NCBI RefSeq assembly: GCF_002215215.1
Contig: NZ_CP018632.1
Coordinates: 6,568,501-6,632,500, forward strand
DNA length: 64,000 bases
DNA from: Granulosicoccus antarcticus IMCC3135
GTDB lineage: Bacteria > Pseudomonadota > Gammaproteobacteria > Granulosicoccales > Granulosicoccaceae
Direction: 5' to 3'
Under the pieces are notes generated by a model, which was given only the letters and a program-made list of their open reading frames with translations, searched no databases and was not told the DNA's origin. Within the stretch, counting starts at the first letter, position 1. Every line of letters starts with the position of its first letter. The position numbers and the translations under genes were made by a program. Positions 41,187 through 50,724 of this stretch are shown in pieces.

Positions 41187-43001
41187 TCAATAAACATCCT
41201 TCTGATAACGCTTATCGTCACGTAGTGCTTCCACATACGCTTCGGCCTCTTCTGCCGAGCGTCCACCGTGTGTTTCAACGACGGAAAGCAGTGCTTGATG
41301 TACATCCTTGGCCATATGGTTGCCATCACCGCAGATATACAGATGAGCGCCCTTTTCCAGCCACTCGAACAGTTCGGCACCGTTCTCGACGATACGATCC
41401 TGCACATAGATCTTCTGTGCCTGGTCACGACTGAAGGCAACACTCAGCTTGCTCAGAACACCTGACTTCAGATAGGACTGCAATTCGACCTGATACAGGA
41501 AATCCTGTGTGAAATGCGGATTGCCAAAGAACAGCCAGCTGTTGCCCTCGACGCCATCGGCCTCACGATCTTGCAGGAATGAGCGAAACGGTGCGATACC
41601 GGTGCCCGGACCGATCATGATAACCGGAGCCTCAGGGTTCTCTGGCAGTCGGAAGCTATCGTTGTGTTCAACGTAGACGCGAACCTTGTCACCGTCCTCG
41701 ACACGACGCCCGAGAAAGCCGGAGCATCCACCCAGGTGATTGTTCTCGTGCGTGTCGTATTCGACCACGGCGATCGTCAAGTGAACTTCCTCTTCCACTT
41801 CCTTCTGGCTGGAGGCAATCGAGTACAGGCGCGGCTGCTGCTTGCGCAGGCTCTCGATGAGCGCCTGAGCTGTCAGCTCACCCGGGTTCTGACGAATCAC
41901 ATCATAGATCTGTCGATCGCTCAAATAGTCGCGCAATCCAGCCTTGTCGCTAGCGATTTCCGCCAGCTCTGTGTTGCCAGTGGCGGCTGCATACTTCTCA
42001 ACGAATCCCGGATAGGATTGCGTCAGCTCGAAGTCTTCGATCAGTGCATCACGAACGCTCTTGCTGTCATCCCCGATACGCACAGCCTCGTCTGCATCAA
42101 TCTTCAACAGCGCCAGCACTTCATCCACAACCAGACTGTCATTGAGGAAATAAACACCGAGGGAATCGCCCGACTGGTATTGCAAGCCTGAACCTTCCAG
42201 GGATATTTCAACGTGTCGAACATCCTTGAGTGAATCACGACCGGTGATCTTCTGCACTTCACCGACTTCAGCGGTAAACGGGTTTTTCTTGTTGTAAATG
42301 GATTCCGCTACCTGCGGTGCTCCGGAAAAACCAGCAAGACCGTTCACTGCCGGACTGGCCGCGCCATTAAGAGCCTTCAGTTCCGGTTCGAACAGATCGA
42401 CCGCACCGTCAACCCACGCAGCAGCTGCCTCATCATAGTCAACATCCAGCAGTGCACGCTCTGTAATGACAGTGGCGCCCAGCGCACTCAGGCGCTCTTC
42501 AAAATCGGATGCCGTCTTGCAGAAGAACTCGTAGCTGCTGTCGCCCAAACCAATGACCGCTACCTGCACGCCATCAAGTTTCGGTGCCTTCTTCGAACTC
42601 AGGAAGTTGTACAACTTCTCGGCTTGCTCCGGTGGCTCGCCTTCACCATAGGTGGATATGACAATAGTCAGGAATTTTTCATTCTTCAACTGGTTCGGCT
42701 TGTAATCCGCCATGTTGGCCAACTTGACATCCAGCCCACGAGCCTTGGCCTTGCTAGCCATCTCTTCAGCGATGCCTTTGGCATTACCAGTCTGGGAGCC
42801 ATAAAGAATGGTCAGCGGCGATGCATCGACACTCACCGTCTCCTGCAGGGCGATCGGCGTAGCTGCATTGGCAGCCGCTGCCATATAACCACTGATCCAG
42901 GCTTGCTGTATGGGTGTCATGCTACCCAACAGATCCTTTACCTGATGGATTTGCGTGGGTGTCAGTGGGCTAAGCCCTTGGGGAATGTCGGACAGGATCA
43001 T
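41187..43001 (-). CDS. cysJ: Sulfite reductase (NADPH) flavoprotein alpha-component
   Basis: 604 aa, the usual CysJ length. Flavodoxin domain at about 60-205 (LYGSQTGNAKGIAEEMA; STYGEGEPPE; GLGDSSYEFFC), a connecting FAD domain with RLYSIASSQ and GGCSGFLGRR, and the NADPH domain with GPGTGIAPFRSFLQDRE and YICGDGNHMAKDVH. It ends DDKRYQKDVY as in enteric CysJ. It carries electrons from NADPH through FAD and FMN to CysI for reduction of sulfite to sulfide. It lies 61 bp downstream of cysI, the reverse of the E. coli order. Confidence 0.96.
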   Translation of the reverse strand: MILSDIPQGLSPLTPTQIHQVKDLLGSMTPIQQAWISGYMAAAANAATPIALQETVSVDASPLTILYGSQTGNAKGIAEEMASKAKARGLDVKLANMADYKPNQLKNEKFLTIVISTYGEGEPPEQAEKLYNFLSSKKAPKLDGVQVAVIGLGDSSYEFFCKTASDFEERLSALGATVITERALLDVDYDEAAAAWVDGAVDLFEPELKALNGAASPAVNGLAGFSGAPQVAESIYNKKNPFTAEVGEVQKITGRDSLKDVRHVEISLEGSGLQYQSGDSLGVYFLNDSLVVDEVLALLKIDADEAVRIGDDSKSVRDALIEDFELTQSYPGFVEKYAAATGNTELAEIASDKAGLRDYLSDRQIYDVIRQNPGELTAQALIESLRKQQPRLYSIASSQKEVEEEVHLTIAVVEYDTHENNHLGGCSGFLGRRVEDGDKVRVYVEHNDSFRLPENPEAPVIMIGPGTGIAPFRSFLQDREADGVEGNSWLFFGNPHFTQDFLYQVELQSYLKSGVLSKLSVAFSRDQAQKIYVQDRIVENGAELFEWLEKGAHLYICGDGNHMAKDVHQALLSVVETHGGRSAEEAEAYVEALRDDKRYQKDVY

Positions 43002-43062
43002 GGTCTTACCAGTTAGGTTCTGTTCGTTGAATGCTGAAGTTTGTTCTTGCTATCCAGGTGTA

Positions 43063-44778
43063 TCAGGCGTGGAAGTCGGTTACCGAAACCTTGACTTCCT
43101 TGACCACACCCTGGCGGATGACAAAGTCACCGAATCCTTCGCCTTCATTGCGCTCTGTTGCCCAGCGAGCGATCAGAGAATCCAGCTCGCCCAGGATGAC
43201 CTCTTCACCAATGTTCTCGCGGTAGAGCTTGGGAATACGAGTACCCACCCGGTTGCCGCCCAGATAGAGGTTGTACTTGCCAGGCCCCTTACCTACGAGC
43301 CCGACTTCGGCCAGCATCGCGCGGCCACAACCATTCGGACATCCGACAACACGCAGAATCAGATGATCCTGAGCAATACCATGCTTCTCAAGCAAGCCTT
43401 CTACCTTTTCGATCAATGTCGGCAGGTAGCGCTCGGCTTCGGCCATGGCCAGTGGGCAGGTCGGCAACGAGACACAGGCCATCGAGTTGAGCTTCAGAGG
43501 CGAGGTGTTATCGTCTAACAGGCCATGCTCACGAGCGATGCGCTCGATCTCATCTTTCTGCTTAGGTGGCACGCCGGCGATGACCAGGTTCTGGTTGGCC
43601 GTAATGCGAAAATCTCCCGGATGAATCTCGGCAATCTTGCGCAAGCCTGTTTTCAGAGGTCGACCCGGGTAATCCAGGATACGGCCATTCATGATGAACA
43701 GCGTCAGATGCTGATTGCCATCAATGCCATCGACCCAACCAAAACGGTCGCCGCGTGACGTGAACTCGTAAGGGCGGCTATCCTGGAACGTCACACCGGC
43801 ACGAAGCTCTACCTCAGCCTTGAACACATCGATGCCAACACGATCCAGCGTGTATTTGGTCTTGGCATTCTTTCGATCTGAACGATTGCCCCAGTCACGC
43901 TGTACCGACACGACATGCTCGGCCACGGCCAGTGTGTGCTCCAGCGCGATGAAGCCGAAGTCATCAGCCTTTCGAGGGTAGGTGCCTGTTTCGCCATGCG
44001 TCATGGCCAGACCACCGCCCACCAATACGTTAAAACCGACCAGCTTGCCCTTTTCAGCGATGGCAATGAAGTTCAAGTCGTTGGCATGAATATCCACTTC
44101 ATTGTTCGGCGGAACAGTGACAGTTGTCTTGAACTTGCGCGGCAGGTAGGTTGACCCGAGAATTGGCTCCTCAGTCGTCTTCTCCTTCTTGCCATCGAGC
44201 CAGATTTCCATATAGGCTTTCGTCTTTGGCAACAGGTGCTCGCTGATCTTCTTTGCCCATTCGTAGGCTTCCTGATGCAGCTCGGACTCCACCGGGTTGG
44301 TGCTGCACAGCACGTTGCGATTGACATCACCGGCTGTGGCGATCGAGTCGATACCCGCACCATTCAGCACCTGGTGCATTTCCTTGATATTCGGTTTCAG
44401 AACGCCGTGATACTGGAACGTCTGGCGGTTCGTCAAACGGATGGAACCATACAGCGTCTTATCAGCGGCAAAGCGGTCAATGGCCAACCACTGCTCGGGC
44501 TTAATGATGCCTCCGGGCAGCCTGGCACGCAGCATGACGTTGTGCAGCGGCTCGAGCTTCTGCTGGCTTCGTTCTGATCGGATGTCACGATCATCCTGCT
44601 GATACATGCCATGAAAACGGATCAGCTGGAAGTTGTCTGCCGTAAAGCCTCCCGTGATGGGATCTTTCAGATCTTCGGCAATAGTGCCACGCAGGAAATT
44701 ACTTTCCCGTTTCAGGCGCTCGTTGTCCGTCAGTGGAAGTGATTCCAGTTCCGGTGAGTTTTCGACTTTGTCCAGCAT
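43063..44778 (-). CDS. cysI: Sulfite reductase (NADPH) hemoprotein beta-component
   Basis: 571 aa. It carries the siroheme and [4Fe-4S] cluster that reduce sulfite by six electrons. All four cluster cysteines are present in [17 protein letters not shown] and [15 protein letters not shown]. The N-terminal half has [14 protein letters not shown] and [12 protein letters not shown], and the siroheme-binding region has RNVLCSTNP. It lies in one transcriptional direction with a peroxiredoxin gene upstream and cysJ downstream. No cysH is visible. A strong hairpin sits in the 75-bp gap before it (44813-44844). Confidence 0.96.
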   Translation of the reverse strand: MLDKVENSPELESLPLTDNERLKRESNFLRGTIAEDLKDPITGGFTADNFQLIRFHGMYQQDDRDIRSERSQQKLEPLHNVMLRARLPGGIIKPEQWLAIDRFAADKTLYGSIRLTNRQTFQYHGVLKPNIKEMHQVLNGAGIDSIATAGDVNRNVLCSTNPVESELHQEAYEWAKKISEHLLPKTKAYMEIWLDGKKEKTTEEPILGSTYLPRKFKTTVTVPPNNEVDIHANDLNFIAIAEKGKLVGFNVLVGGGLAMTHGETGTYPRKADDFGFIALEHTLAVAEHVVSVQRDWGNRSDRKNAKTKYTLDRVGIDVFKAEVELRAGVTFQDSRPYEFTSRGDRFGWVDGIDGNQHLTLFIMNGRILDYPGRPLKTGLRKIAEIHPGDFRITANQNLVIAGVPPKQKDEIERIAREHGLLDDNTSPLKLNSMACVSLPTCPLAMAEAERYLPTLIEKVEGLLEKHGIAQDHLILRVVGCPNGCGRAMLAEVGLVGKGPGKYNLYLGGNRVGTRIPKLYRENIGEEVILGELDSLIARWATERNEGEGFGDFVIRQGVVKEVKVSVTDFHA

Positions 44779-44812
44779 GGCTTGGGTGCTACGTCTTGTA
44801 AGGTTGGTTCAA

Positions 44813-44844
44813 GCCGGGTGGCAGTCTTGCGACTGCCGCCCGGC
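44813..44844 (-). terminator. Strong intercistronic hairpin between the peroxiredoxin gene and cysI
   Basis: On the minus strand a 14-bp stem GCCGGGCGGCAGTC pairs with GACTGCCACCCGGC around a 4-nt loop with a single G-T mismatch. It is 10 bp past the peroxiredoxin stop and 35 bp before the cysI start. The downstream T-run is weak, so it may be a partial terminator or an mRNA-stabilising stem. Confidence 0.5.
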
Positions 44845-44853
44845 GTCTGTCGA

Positions 44854-45504
44854 TCAGACCGGTGCTTTGGTCTTGCGCAGGTAAGGGAAAACGGTTTCGA
44901 ACTCACCGAATTTCGCTGTTGCGTCTTCATTACTCACCGATGGTGGAATGATCACGTCCTGACCGACTTCCCAGTTGGCTGGTGTAGCAACACCCTTGGT
45001 TGACATTTGCAGGCCATCCAGTGCGCGCAGAATCTCGGCAAAGTTGCGACCTACTGTCATTGGGTAAGTCATGGACAGTTTCAGCTGCTTGTCGGGACCA
45101 ATGATGAAGACCGAACGAACAGTCGCACTGTCAGCCGGCGTACGTCCATCAGGCAGATAAGCTTCGGCAGGCAGCATGTCGAACTGCTTGGAAACTTCCA
45201 GACCCACGTCTGCGATGATCGGAAAGCTCGCCTTGGCGCCACCGTAAGATTCGATGTCGTTCTTCCACTTCTTGTGATCTTCAACACCATCAACGGATAC
45301 ACCGATGACCTTGGTATTACGCTTCTCCCACTCGGCAGACAGCTGCGCTACGGCGCTGAATTCGGTGGTGCAAACCGGTGTGAAGTCCTTGGGATGGCTG
45401 AAAAGGATCGCCCAGCTGTCACCGATCCAGTCGTGGAAAGTGATCGTTCCCTGGTCGGTCTCGGCTGTAAAGTTCGGAACCGTGTCGTTGATACGAAGAG
45501 ACAT
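44854..45504 (-). CDS. 1-Cys peroxiredoxin, Prx6 type
   Basis: 216 aa. The peroxidatic cysteine is C45 in HPKDFTPVCTTEF, and the C-terminal extension (ATPANWEVGQDVIIPP, then FPYLRKTK) is that of Prx6. It reduces hydroperoxides in the cytoplasm with an external thiol or glutathione donor. The start MSLRINDTVPNF at 45504 has AGGAAG upstream and fits the family N-terminus. It is encoded in front of cysI and cysJ with a hairpin between, so it may be co-transcribed in part with the sulfite reductase genes. Confidence 0.92.
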   Translation of the reverse strand: MSLRINDTVPNFTAETDQGTITFHDWIGDSWAILFSHPKDFTPVCTTEFSAVAQLSAEWEKRNTKVIGVSVDGVEDHKKWKNDIESYGGAKASFPIIADVGLEVSKQFDMLPAEAYLPDGRTPADSATVRSVFIIGPDKQLKLSMTYPMTVGRNFAEILRALDGLQMSTKGVATPANWEVGQDVIIPPSVSNEDATAKFGEFETVFPYLRKTKAPV

Positions 45505-45989
45505 GAATACTTCCTGTTGATTATTCTGTAGTTGGGAAACGTATTTTGCCAGACGAACAGGCAAAACGACGTTTCTTGCTGGTATCTGTAAGAGCGCCCA
45601 CTATGAGCGTTCTACCGAAACCATAGACGCTCACAAGTACCCTTAGCGCCCAATCTGCGGCCATTTTAAAGGGCAAGCAAGGCGAGCATTTAGATCTATT
45701 TGTTATCAGGTTATGCCGTTTTTGACAGAGGGCTTTGCTGCCTTGCTATCCGGAGAACAGAGACTGTCTAAGTGATTGAAAATGCTCTGTTAAATCTGGA
45801 GAACGGTGGATTCGAATGAACGGAAACGTCATTGCTCTTGGAGCGGGCCCCGAATGGTGTGGATTTCTTGTCTGAATTGGGGTGTGAGACACGGATTAGG
45901 GGTGGGTAGTAAGGGTGTTTAGGTCGTATTCCGCTATACACGTGTAGAGCGCCCCGCCCCTACATCATGAAACGAAACCGACTCAGCAG
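45505..45989. other. Intergenic region, no gene seen
   Basis: 485 bp upstream of the peroxiredoxin gene and downstream of the cupin gene. No frame of useful length and no strong repeat were seen apart from one palindrome of the TACACGTGTA type (45933-45950). The promoter of the peroxiredoxin-cysIJ unit must lie in its left part. Confidence 0.5.
45933..45950. promoter_or_regulatory. Palindrome, copy 1 of 3
   Basis: GCTATACACGTGTAGAGC is an 18-bp palindrome with one mismatched pair and a perfect TACACGTGTA core. It lies 40 bp past the 3' end of the cupin gene. Two related sites lie upstream of the cupin start. Confidence 0.4.
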
Positions 45990-46370
45990 CTAAATTGCCT
46001 GATGACTAGCAGCGGTTGCCGCATCACCCGTATTCGGAGTTCCCGCTGGCTCAATCAGCAACAGCTCAGCCTCCTCCTCTGCTACCGGACAATGCTCAAC
46101 CCCTTTAGGGACAATGTACATTTCGCCCTGGTTGAGATGCACATCCCCATCGCGCATTTGTATGGTGATTCTGCCTTTGACGACAAAGAAAAAGTCATCG
46201 GTATCCGGGTGAGAATGCCAGTTGAACTCGCCTTTCACCTTGACGACCATCACGTCATGACCGTTGAACTTCGCAACCGTCTTGGGTGACCAATGTTCCG
46301 AGAAACTGGCCAGCTTTTCACTTAGGTTTATTGACTTCACAAATTTCCCGGTCGGTTGGCTGCGCAGCAT
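45990..46370 (-). CDS. Cupin-domain protein
   Basis: A 126-aa single-domain cupin. Motif 1 is GEFNWHSHPDTDDFFFVVKG (His, His, Asp-Asp in place of the usual Glu, and the closing Gly); motif 2 is VPKGVEHCPVAEEE with the metal histidine. Small cupins of this kind bind a metal and act as isomerases, dioxygenase-like enzymes or sugar-binding proteins; nothing points to one. The true start may be an internal codon near KSINLSEK. Three copies of a TACACGTGTA-like palindrome bracket the gene. Confidence 0.8.
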   Translation of the reverse strand: MLRSQPTGKFVKSINLSEKLASFSEHWSPKTVAKFNGHDVMVVKVKGEFNWHSHPDTDDFFFVVKGRITIQMRDGDVHLNQGEMYIVPKGVEHCPVAEEEAELLLIEPAGTPNTGDAATAASHQAI

Positions 46371-46437
46371 TGTACAACGGGGGGGGCCGGGGCTAAATTA
46401 GTTGGTCGGCACGCTTTTCATTGATGGGGATGAGGAT

Positions 46438-46478
46438 GCTATACACGTGTAGACCGCTGGACCCTATACATGTAGAGC
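46438..46478. promoter_or_regulatory. Palindromes, copies 2 and 3 of 3, upstream of the cupin gene
   Basis: GCTATACACGTGTAGACC at 46438-46455 has the same perfect TACACGTGTA core as copy 1. CCTATACATGTAGAGC at 46463-46478 shares the CTATACA and TGTAGA arms around a core shortened by 2 bp. They lie 68-110 bp upstream of the cupin start and look like tandem operators. Confidence 0.45.
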
Positions 46479-46663
46479 AGCCGAACACTTGCAGCCGCTC
46501 ACAGCAAAACGACGCAAGCATCTGCAATTCAGGATCTATGGGATTGTATAGTCTCGATCACTGAAAAATCATACTCGCTAACTCAGAGTAGTGACCTTCA
46601 GGAGAGAAACAGGCTGCTGGTGCCTGCTTACAGAAGATCTGGAGTGATCTTCCAAGAAATAAT

Positions 46664-46686
46664 TGGTGGAGCTACGCGGGATCGAA
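46664..46686 (-). repeat. Partial duplicate of the tRNA-Ala 3' end
   Basis: 23 bp identical to the last 23 nt (T-loop to CCA) of the tRNA-Ala gene located 84 bp to the right. The rest of a tRNA is absent, and no acceptor-stem partner is present. Such copies are what integration at a tRNA 3' end leaves behind (an att-like scar), though a local duplication would look the same. Confidence 0.55.
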
Positions 46687-46770
46687 TGGGCTCGCCCAGC
46701 GCGCGGACTCGTCCGCGGTTCGCAGCAGGGATCTGCGACAGAGAATCGAAAATGATGCTCTGGGAAAAAA

Positions 46771-46846
<76 letters not shown>

Positions 46847-47012
46847 ACAACGGGAGCGCAGAATACGACGGGGAGAATTCAATGTCAAGCATGAATGCCA
46901 AAATAATTTACTCATCACCTGCGAAACCTGACCAATATAGTCGTTGACTTGCGCGCAGGACTGGGCAAACTACGCGATTCTGCCGCGCCCAGCCATTATC
47001 CGGAGTTTTTCC

Positions 47013-49775
47013 ATGCCCTCTTTCTCTCTCGCCAGATTTTCTCTGCTGCTGAGTCTGATCTCATCGCTGTGGCTGATGCCGGCACTCTCGCTACAGGCAG
47101 CCGGACTCGCACCCGCGGCACCTGGCAACCTGATTGGCGATATCGATGCTGGCGTGGCCTCCCTTTCCTGGGATGTGCCCAGCGATGATGATGTCATCGA
47201 AGGCTATAACATCTATATCAACGATCGTTATACCAATACGGTCTTCAGCAACAGCTATTCGACAGCGGTGCAGCCAGACACCCTCTACTCATTCAAGGTT
47301 GTGGCTTTTGATACAGCGCCACGCCGCTTTTCTCCGGCCTCCGCCTCCCTGACGCTCCCCGCCTCCCTGGTCCCTGATGACCTGACCATTCCGCCCTCGG
47401 TCCCCACGGATCTGACCGGCGATGTGACGGGTACAACCGTATCGATCGCCTGGCAGCCCTCAACCGACGATGAGGCGGTTCTGGGCTACAACGTCTATCG
47501 GGATAACAAATACCTGACAACCGTGCGCACACCCGCCTATAGCGGCGACAATGCGGCGGGCGAGTCGCATTCCTGGTATGTCGTGGCGTTTGATATTCGT
47601 ACCAATTTCTCGGCACGCTCTGGCCGTATAACGCTGCCAGATCCTGGTCCTGTGGATACTACGATTGCTCCCAGCGTCCCGACCGATCTGACCGGCAGCA
47701 TGGCAAGTGGCAATCCCAGTGACACGGTCACAGTGAACTGGCAGGCAGCCACCGATGATCAGGCTGTGGCGGGTTACAACATCTATCGCAACCGGCAATA
47801 CATCGCTACCCGCTTTGGCACCGAGTATATCGGCACCGTAGACACGGGCAGCAGCAATAACTTTACCGTGGTGGCCTTCGATTTCGACGGCAATTTTTCC
47901 GCCTCCTCCAAGGCCATCACGCTACCTTTGGGAACCGCAGAGACCAACCCCGGCAAGCCGCCGTCTGTTCCCACAGATTTAGCCGGAGAAACAAGCAACA
48001 GCAACGGTCAGACACAGGTGCAGCTAAGCTGGACGGCTTCCACCAGCACGGTCAAGGTGGCTGGCTACAACATCTACCGCAATAATGATTACCGCACCAC
48101 CGTTTTCACCAATGCTTATACCGATACGGTGCCAGCAGGCTCAGCCTTCTCCTACAAGGTCGTCGCCTTCGACTCGTTTGGTAATTTTTCAGCCAAGTCC
48201 GCTCCTTTGAGTCTGCTCGGTGATGCCAACCAACCACCGTTCTTCAGCGACCTGGATGACCAGAATCTGACCGTCGGCGAAGACTGGGAACTGGTGCTGC
48301 GTCCGGTGGATGTGGATGGTGGTGCGGCGGGCATTCTGATCAGCAGTCCACCTGCTGGCGTGCAGTTTATCGACAACCGTAACGGCAGCCGCTCCCTGAC
48401 ATGGACACCCGGCCCTGATGATGTAGGCAGCCATGACATCACCATCACAGCCTTCGACCTTCAGGAGACGGACCTGCGCACCAGCCAGACCATCACCCTG
48501 ACCGTCACCGACGATGCACAACCTGTCGATGCGCCTTTCTCCGTCTCCATTGCACAAGCGGCCTACAATCTGCAGGAAGGCAATGCCAGTGGCGTCAATA
48601 TTCCGGTCTCACTGACACGTGATGCAGGCTTCGAGGGCCCCGTCACTTTGACACTAAGCGCCAGCAACTCTGATGATGAACAGGGATTGACCAGCACATT
48701 CACACTGGACACTCTGCAAGCAGGGGACACTCAAAGCACGCTGAATCTGGCACTTGCCGTGGATGTCCTGCCCATCCTCTCGCAGCAGCGTCGTTACAGC
48801 ATCGTGGCCAGTGATGGCACCTTTACAGCCACCTCCAGCGTCACCGTTGCCGTCACACCCGTGGCACTGGATGATGTCTACCTGATCATGGGACAAAGCA
48901 ATGCGGTTGGCTTCAGTGAAGACGATGCCAAGCAAGCCGGCGCCGGTGGTCTTGACCAGATCAATCTGCGCATACGCCAGGCCAATGTCCAGAGCAATGA
49001 CAGCAAGTTATATGTGTCGCCAGCCAGCTACACCGATTCCAGCTTCAACTTCCGCACACCGGCCTTTGTCAGCGCAGAAGACCCTCTGCACGAGCCGGTA
49101 GACCCCAGCACGCTGGCCAAGGAAGGCACACGGATCGGCATGGGCTTAAGCTTTGCCAAGTCTGCGCTGCCGAATACGAGCCGTAACATCATTCTCGTAC
49201 CAGCCGCCTGGGCAGGCTCAGCCTTCTGCAACACAGAGCTACCCGCCGCACACTGGAATGCCTTGCAAGGCACGCAACCAGAACTGGGTAATACCCTGCT
49301 GTTTGACCGCGCCCTGGCTCGTGTCAACGAGACATTGCGTGCCAGTGGTGGCATTCTGCGCGGCATTCTCTGGCACCAGGGGGAGTCTGATTCGACGGCG
49401 GAATGTGCACCACTCTATGAAGACAATCTGGTCACGCTGGTCTCACAGTTACGCTCACGTATAGCAGTCGATGCACGGGGTGAGGATGCTCGTGGTCCGG
49501 ATGCCAATATACCGTTCGTGCTGGGCACCATGTCCAAAGGGAACGATGCGCGCGGGGACTTGTCTGACTTCACCCCGGAGAAACAGATCGTCGATTCCGT
49601 GCACAGAAATATAGCAAGCCTGGTACCCCATGCCGATGTCGTTCTGACCGACGACCTGACACCGTCGAACAGCTACCCTTGCGGTGAAGCCTCCTGCATC
49701 CACTTTGGTGCCGATGCCCTGCGTGAAATGGGTGTTCGCAGCTTTGACGCACTGGTTCGTGCAGGTAGCCAATAA
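47013..49775 (+). CDS. Secreted multi-Fn3 protein with a C-terminal SASA/CE6-like carbohydrate esterase domain
   Basis: 920 aa. A Sec signal peptide (FSLLLSLISSLWLMPALSLQAAG) follows the ATG at 47013, with CGGAG 9 nt upstream. Four fibronectin type III repeats follow at about 33-410, each with a GYN(I/V)Y motif; then an Ig/cadherin-like domain (about 415-505, NQPPFFSDLDDQ), a Calx-beta-like domain (about 510-610), and an esterase domain. The catalytic serine lies in YLIMGQSNAVG, the block LWHQGESDS is present, and the histidine is in SCIHFGADALREMG. This SGNH-type fold deacetylates sugars (sialic acid or xylan esterases). Its targets outside the cell are likely polysaccharides or glycoconjugates. 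Confidence 0.88.
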   Translation: MPSFSLARFSLLLSLISSLWLMPALSLQAAGLAPAAPGNLIGDIDAGVASLSWDVPSDDDVIEGYNIYINDRYTNTVFSNSYSTAVQPDTLYSFKVVAFDTAPRRFSPASASLTLPASLVPDDLTIPPSVPTDLTGDVTGTTVSIAWQPSTDDEAVLGYNVYRDNKYLTTVRTPAYSGDNAAGESHSWYVVAFDIRTNFSARSGRITLPDPGPVDTTIAPSVPTDLTGSMASGNPSDTVTVNWQAATDDQAVAGYNIYRNRQYIATRFGTEYIGTVDTGSSNNFTVVAFDFDGNFSASSKAITLPLGTAETNPGKPPSVPTDLAGETSNSNGQTQVQLSWTASTSTVKVAGYNIYRNNDYRTTVFTNAYTDTVPAGSAFSYKVVAFDSFGNFSAKSAPLSLLGDANQPPFFSDLDDQNLTVGEDWELVLRPVDVDGGAAGILISSPPAGVQFIDNRNGSRSLTWTPGPDDVGSHDITITAFDLQETDLRTSQTITLTVTDDAQPVDAPFSVSIAQAAYNLQEGNASGVNIPVSLTRDAGFEGPVTLTLSASNSDDEQGLTSTFTLDTLQAGDTQSTLNLALAVDVLPILSQQRRYSIVASDGTFTATSSVTVAVTPVALDDVYLIMGQSNAVGFSEDDAKQAGAGGLDQINLRIRQANVQSNDSKLYVSPASYTDSSFNFRTPAFVSAEDPLHEPVDPSTLAKEGTRIGMGLSFAKSALPNTSRNIILVPAAWAGSAFCNTELPAAHWNALQGTQPELGNTLLFDRALARVNETLRASGGILRGILWHQGESDSTAECAPLYEDNLVTLVSQLRSRIAVDARGEDARGPDANIPFVLGTMSKGNDARGDLSDFTPEKQIVDSVHRNIASLVPHADVVLTDDLTPSNSYPCGEASCIHFGADALREMGVRSFDALVRAGSQ

Positions 49776-50131
49776 TGTTTATTCCGATGGGTACCGTCGT
49801 TGCGGTCTGCATGCTTGTCACACTGGTGTTTGCCAACCGCTTCCCGGGCATGAGCCTGAATCGGGTTACACCACCGATCCTGTTACGCATTATCGGTGTG
49901 GTGACAGGTGCTGCGGGTCTGTGGAATGTACTCTGGTACGCGCTGCGTCACCTGACCGAACTCTGGGGGCTGATGGCATTGGGCTCAGGCATTCTGATGA
50001 CCTTGTTGAGCGCGCTGCTCATTCTGGCACCCGAAAAACAACCGCCAATACTCAATACCTTGCGCCCCTTCGCCGTCGTCGCTCTGGCAGGCTTTACTTT
50101 CGTTTATGCCTTGACGCTCTACCGCTTGTAG
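49775..50131 (+). CDS. Small four-helix membrane protein of unknown function
   Basis: 118 aa with four hydrophobic segments (about 4-20, 37-57, 66-86 and 97-115) separated by short charged loops. I recognise no family. Its ATG shares a base with the stop of the esterase gene (TAATG), so translation is coupled. The pairing may mean a role in the same process, but nothing in the sequence shows it. Confidence 0.65.
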   Translation: MFIPMGTVVAVCMLVTLVFANRFPGMSLNRVTPPILLRIIGVVTGAAGLWNVLWYALRHLTELWGLMALGSGILMTLLSALLILAPEKQPPILNTLRPFAVVALAGFTFVYALTLYRL

Positions 50132-50137
50132 GCATTC

Positions 50138-50161
50138 ATCGGTGCCTTGTCAGGCACCGAT
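50138..50161. terminator. Hairpin between converging genes
   Basis: ATCGGTGCCT-TGTC-AGGCACCGAT is a perfect 10-bp stem with a 4-nt loop. It starts 6 bp past the membrane-protein stop and covers the stop codon of the opposing CBS gene. T-runs are absent on both sides, so it is a plausible but not classic bidirectional terminator. Confidence 0.5.
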
Positions 50162-50578
50162 ATAACGAGTCAGCTCATCAATGGTTTGCTCTTGCTCGGC
50201 GATGGTGCTCTTTACCAGATCACCAATGGACACAATACCAATCAGCTGTCCATCGCCGACAACGGGCAAGTGTCGAACAAATCGATCGGTCATCAGCGCC
50301 ATGCACTCATCCACCGACTGGCTCGGCTCTACCGTATAAAGCTCGGTTGACATGACATCGCGTACTGCCGTGTCAACAGAGCTGCGCCCTTCGAGGATGA
50401 CTTTACGGGCGTAATGACGCTCGGTAAATATTCCCATCAGATCACGGCCCTCCACCACCAGCACCGCACCAATGTTTCGCTCCGCCATAAGTCGGAGTGC
50501 ATCGAGTACGCTCGCACTCGGATCAACAGTGGCAAGACCACCGGAAGATTTCGTCAACAACTGTCCTACTGTTTGCAT
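50150..50578 (-). CDS. CBS-domain protein
   Basis: 142 aa made of two tandem CBS motifs: about 5-60 (TVDPSASVLDALRLMAERNIGAVLVV) and 75-130 (YTVEPSQSVDECMALM, then RHLPVV, GIVSIGDLVK). Stand-alone CBS pairs bind adenosine nucleotides and modulate partner proteins. The start MQTVGQLL at 50578 is taken because the domain begins there; a GTG-type codon further upstream is possible. The short C-terminal helix ends in RYIGA. Confidence 0.9.
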   Translation of the reverse strand: MQTVGQLLTKSSGGLATVDPSASVLDALRLMAERNIGAVLVVEGRDLMGIFTERHYARKVILEGRSSVDTAVRDVMSTELYTVEPSQSVDECMALMTDRFVRHLPVVGDGQLIGIVSIGDLVKSTIAEQEQTIDELTRYIGA

Positions 50579-50724
50579 TTTAACCTCACCCAATCAGTTT
50601 CGAGGTGCCGCGCCAGTCACTACTGGCGCGACCTGCCTTTAAAACTACCCACTTTGAGCACTAAATGCCAACAAAATTACGGTCAGTTGCTGAGTTGGGA
50701 TGGTTACCCTTCCACAGAACCAAC

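Noticed and set aside
46664-46770. Second complete tRNA gene
   Set aside because: Only the last 23 nt match a tRNA; there is no acceptor 5' strand, D arm or anticodon arm.
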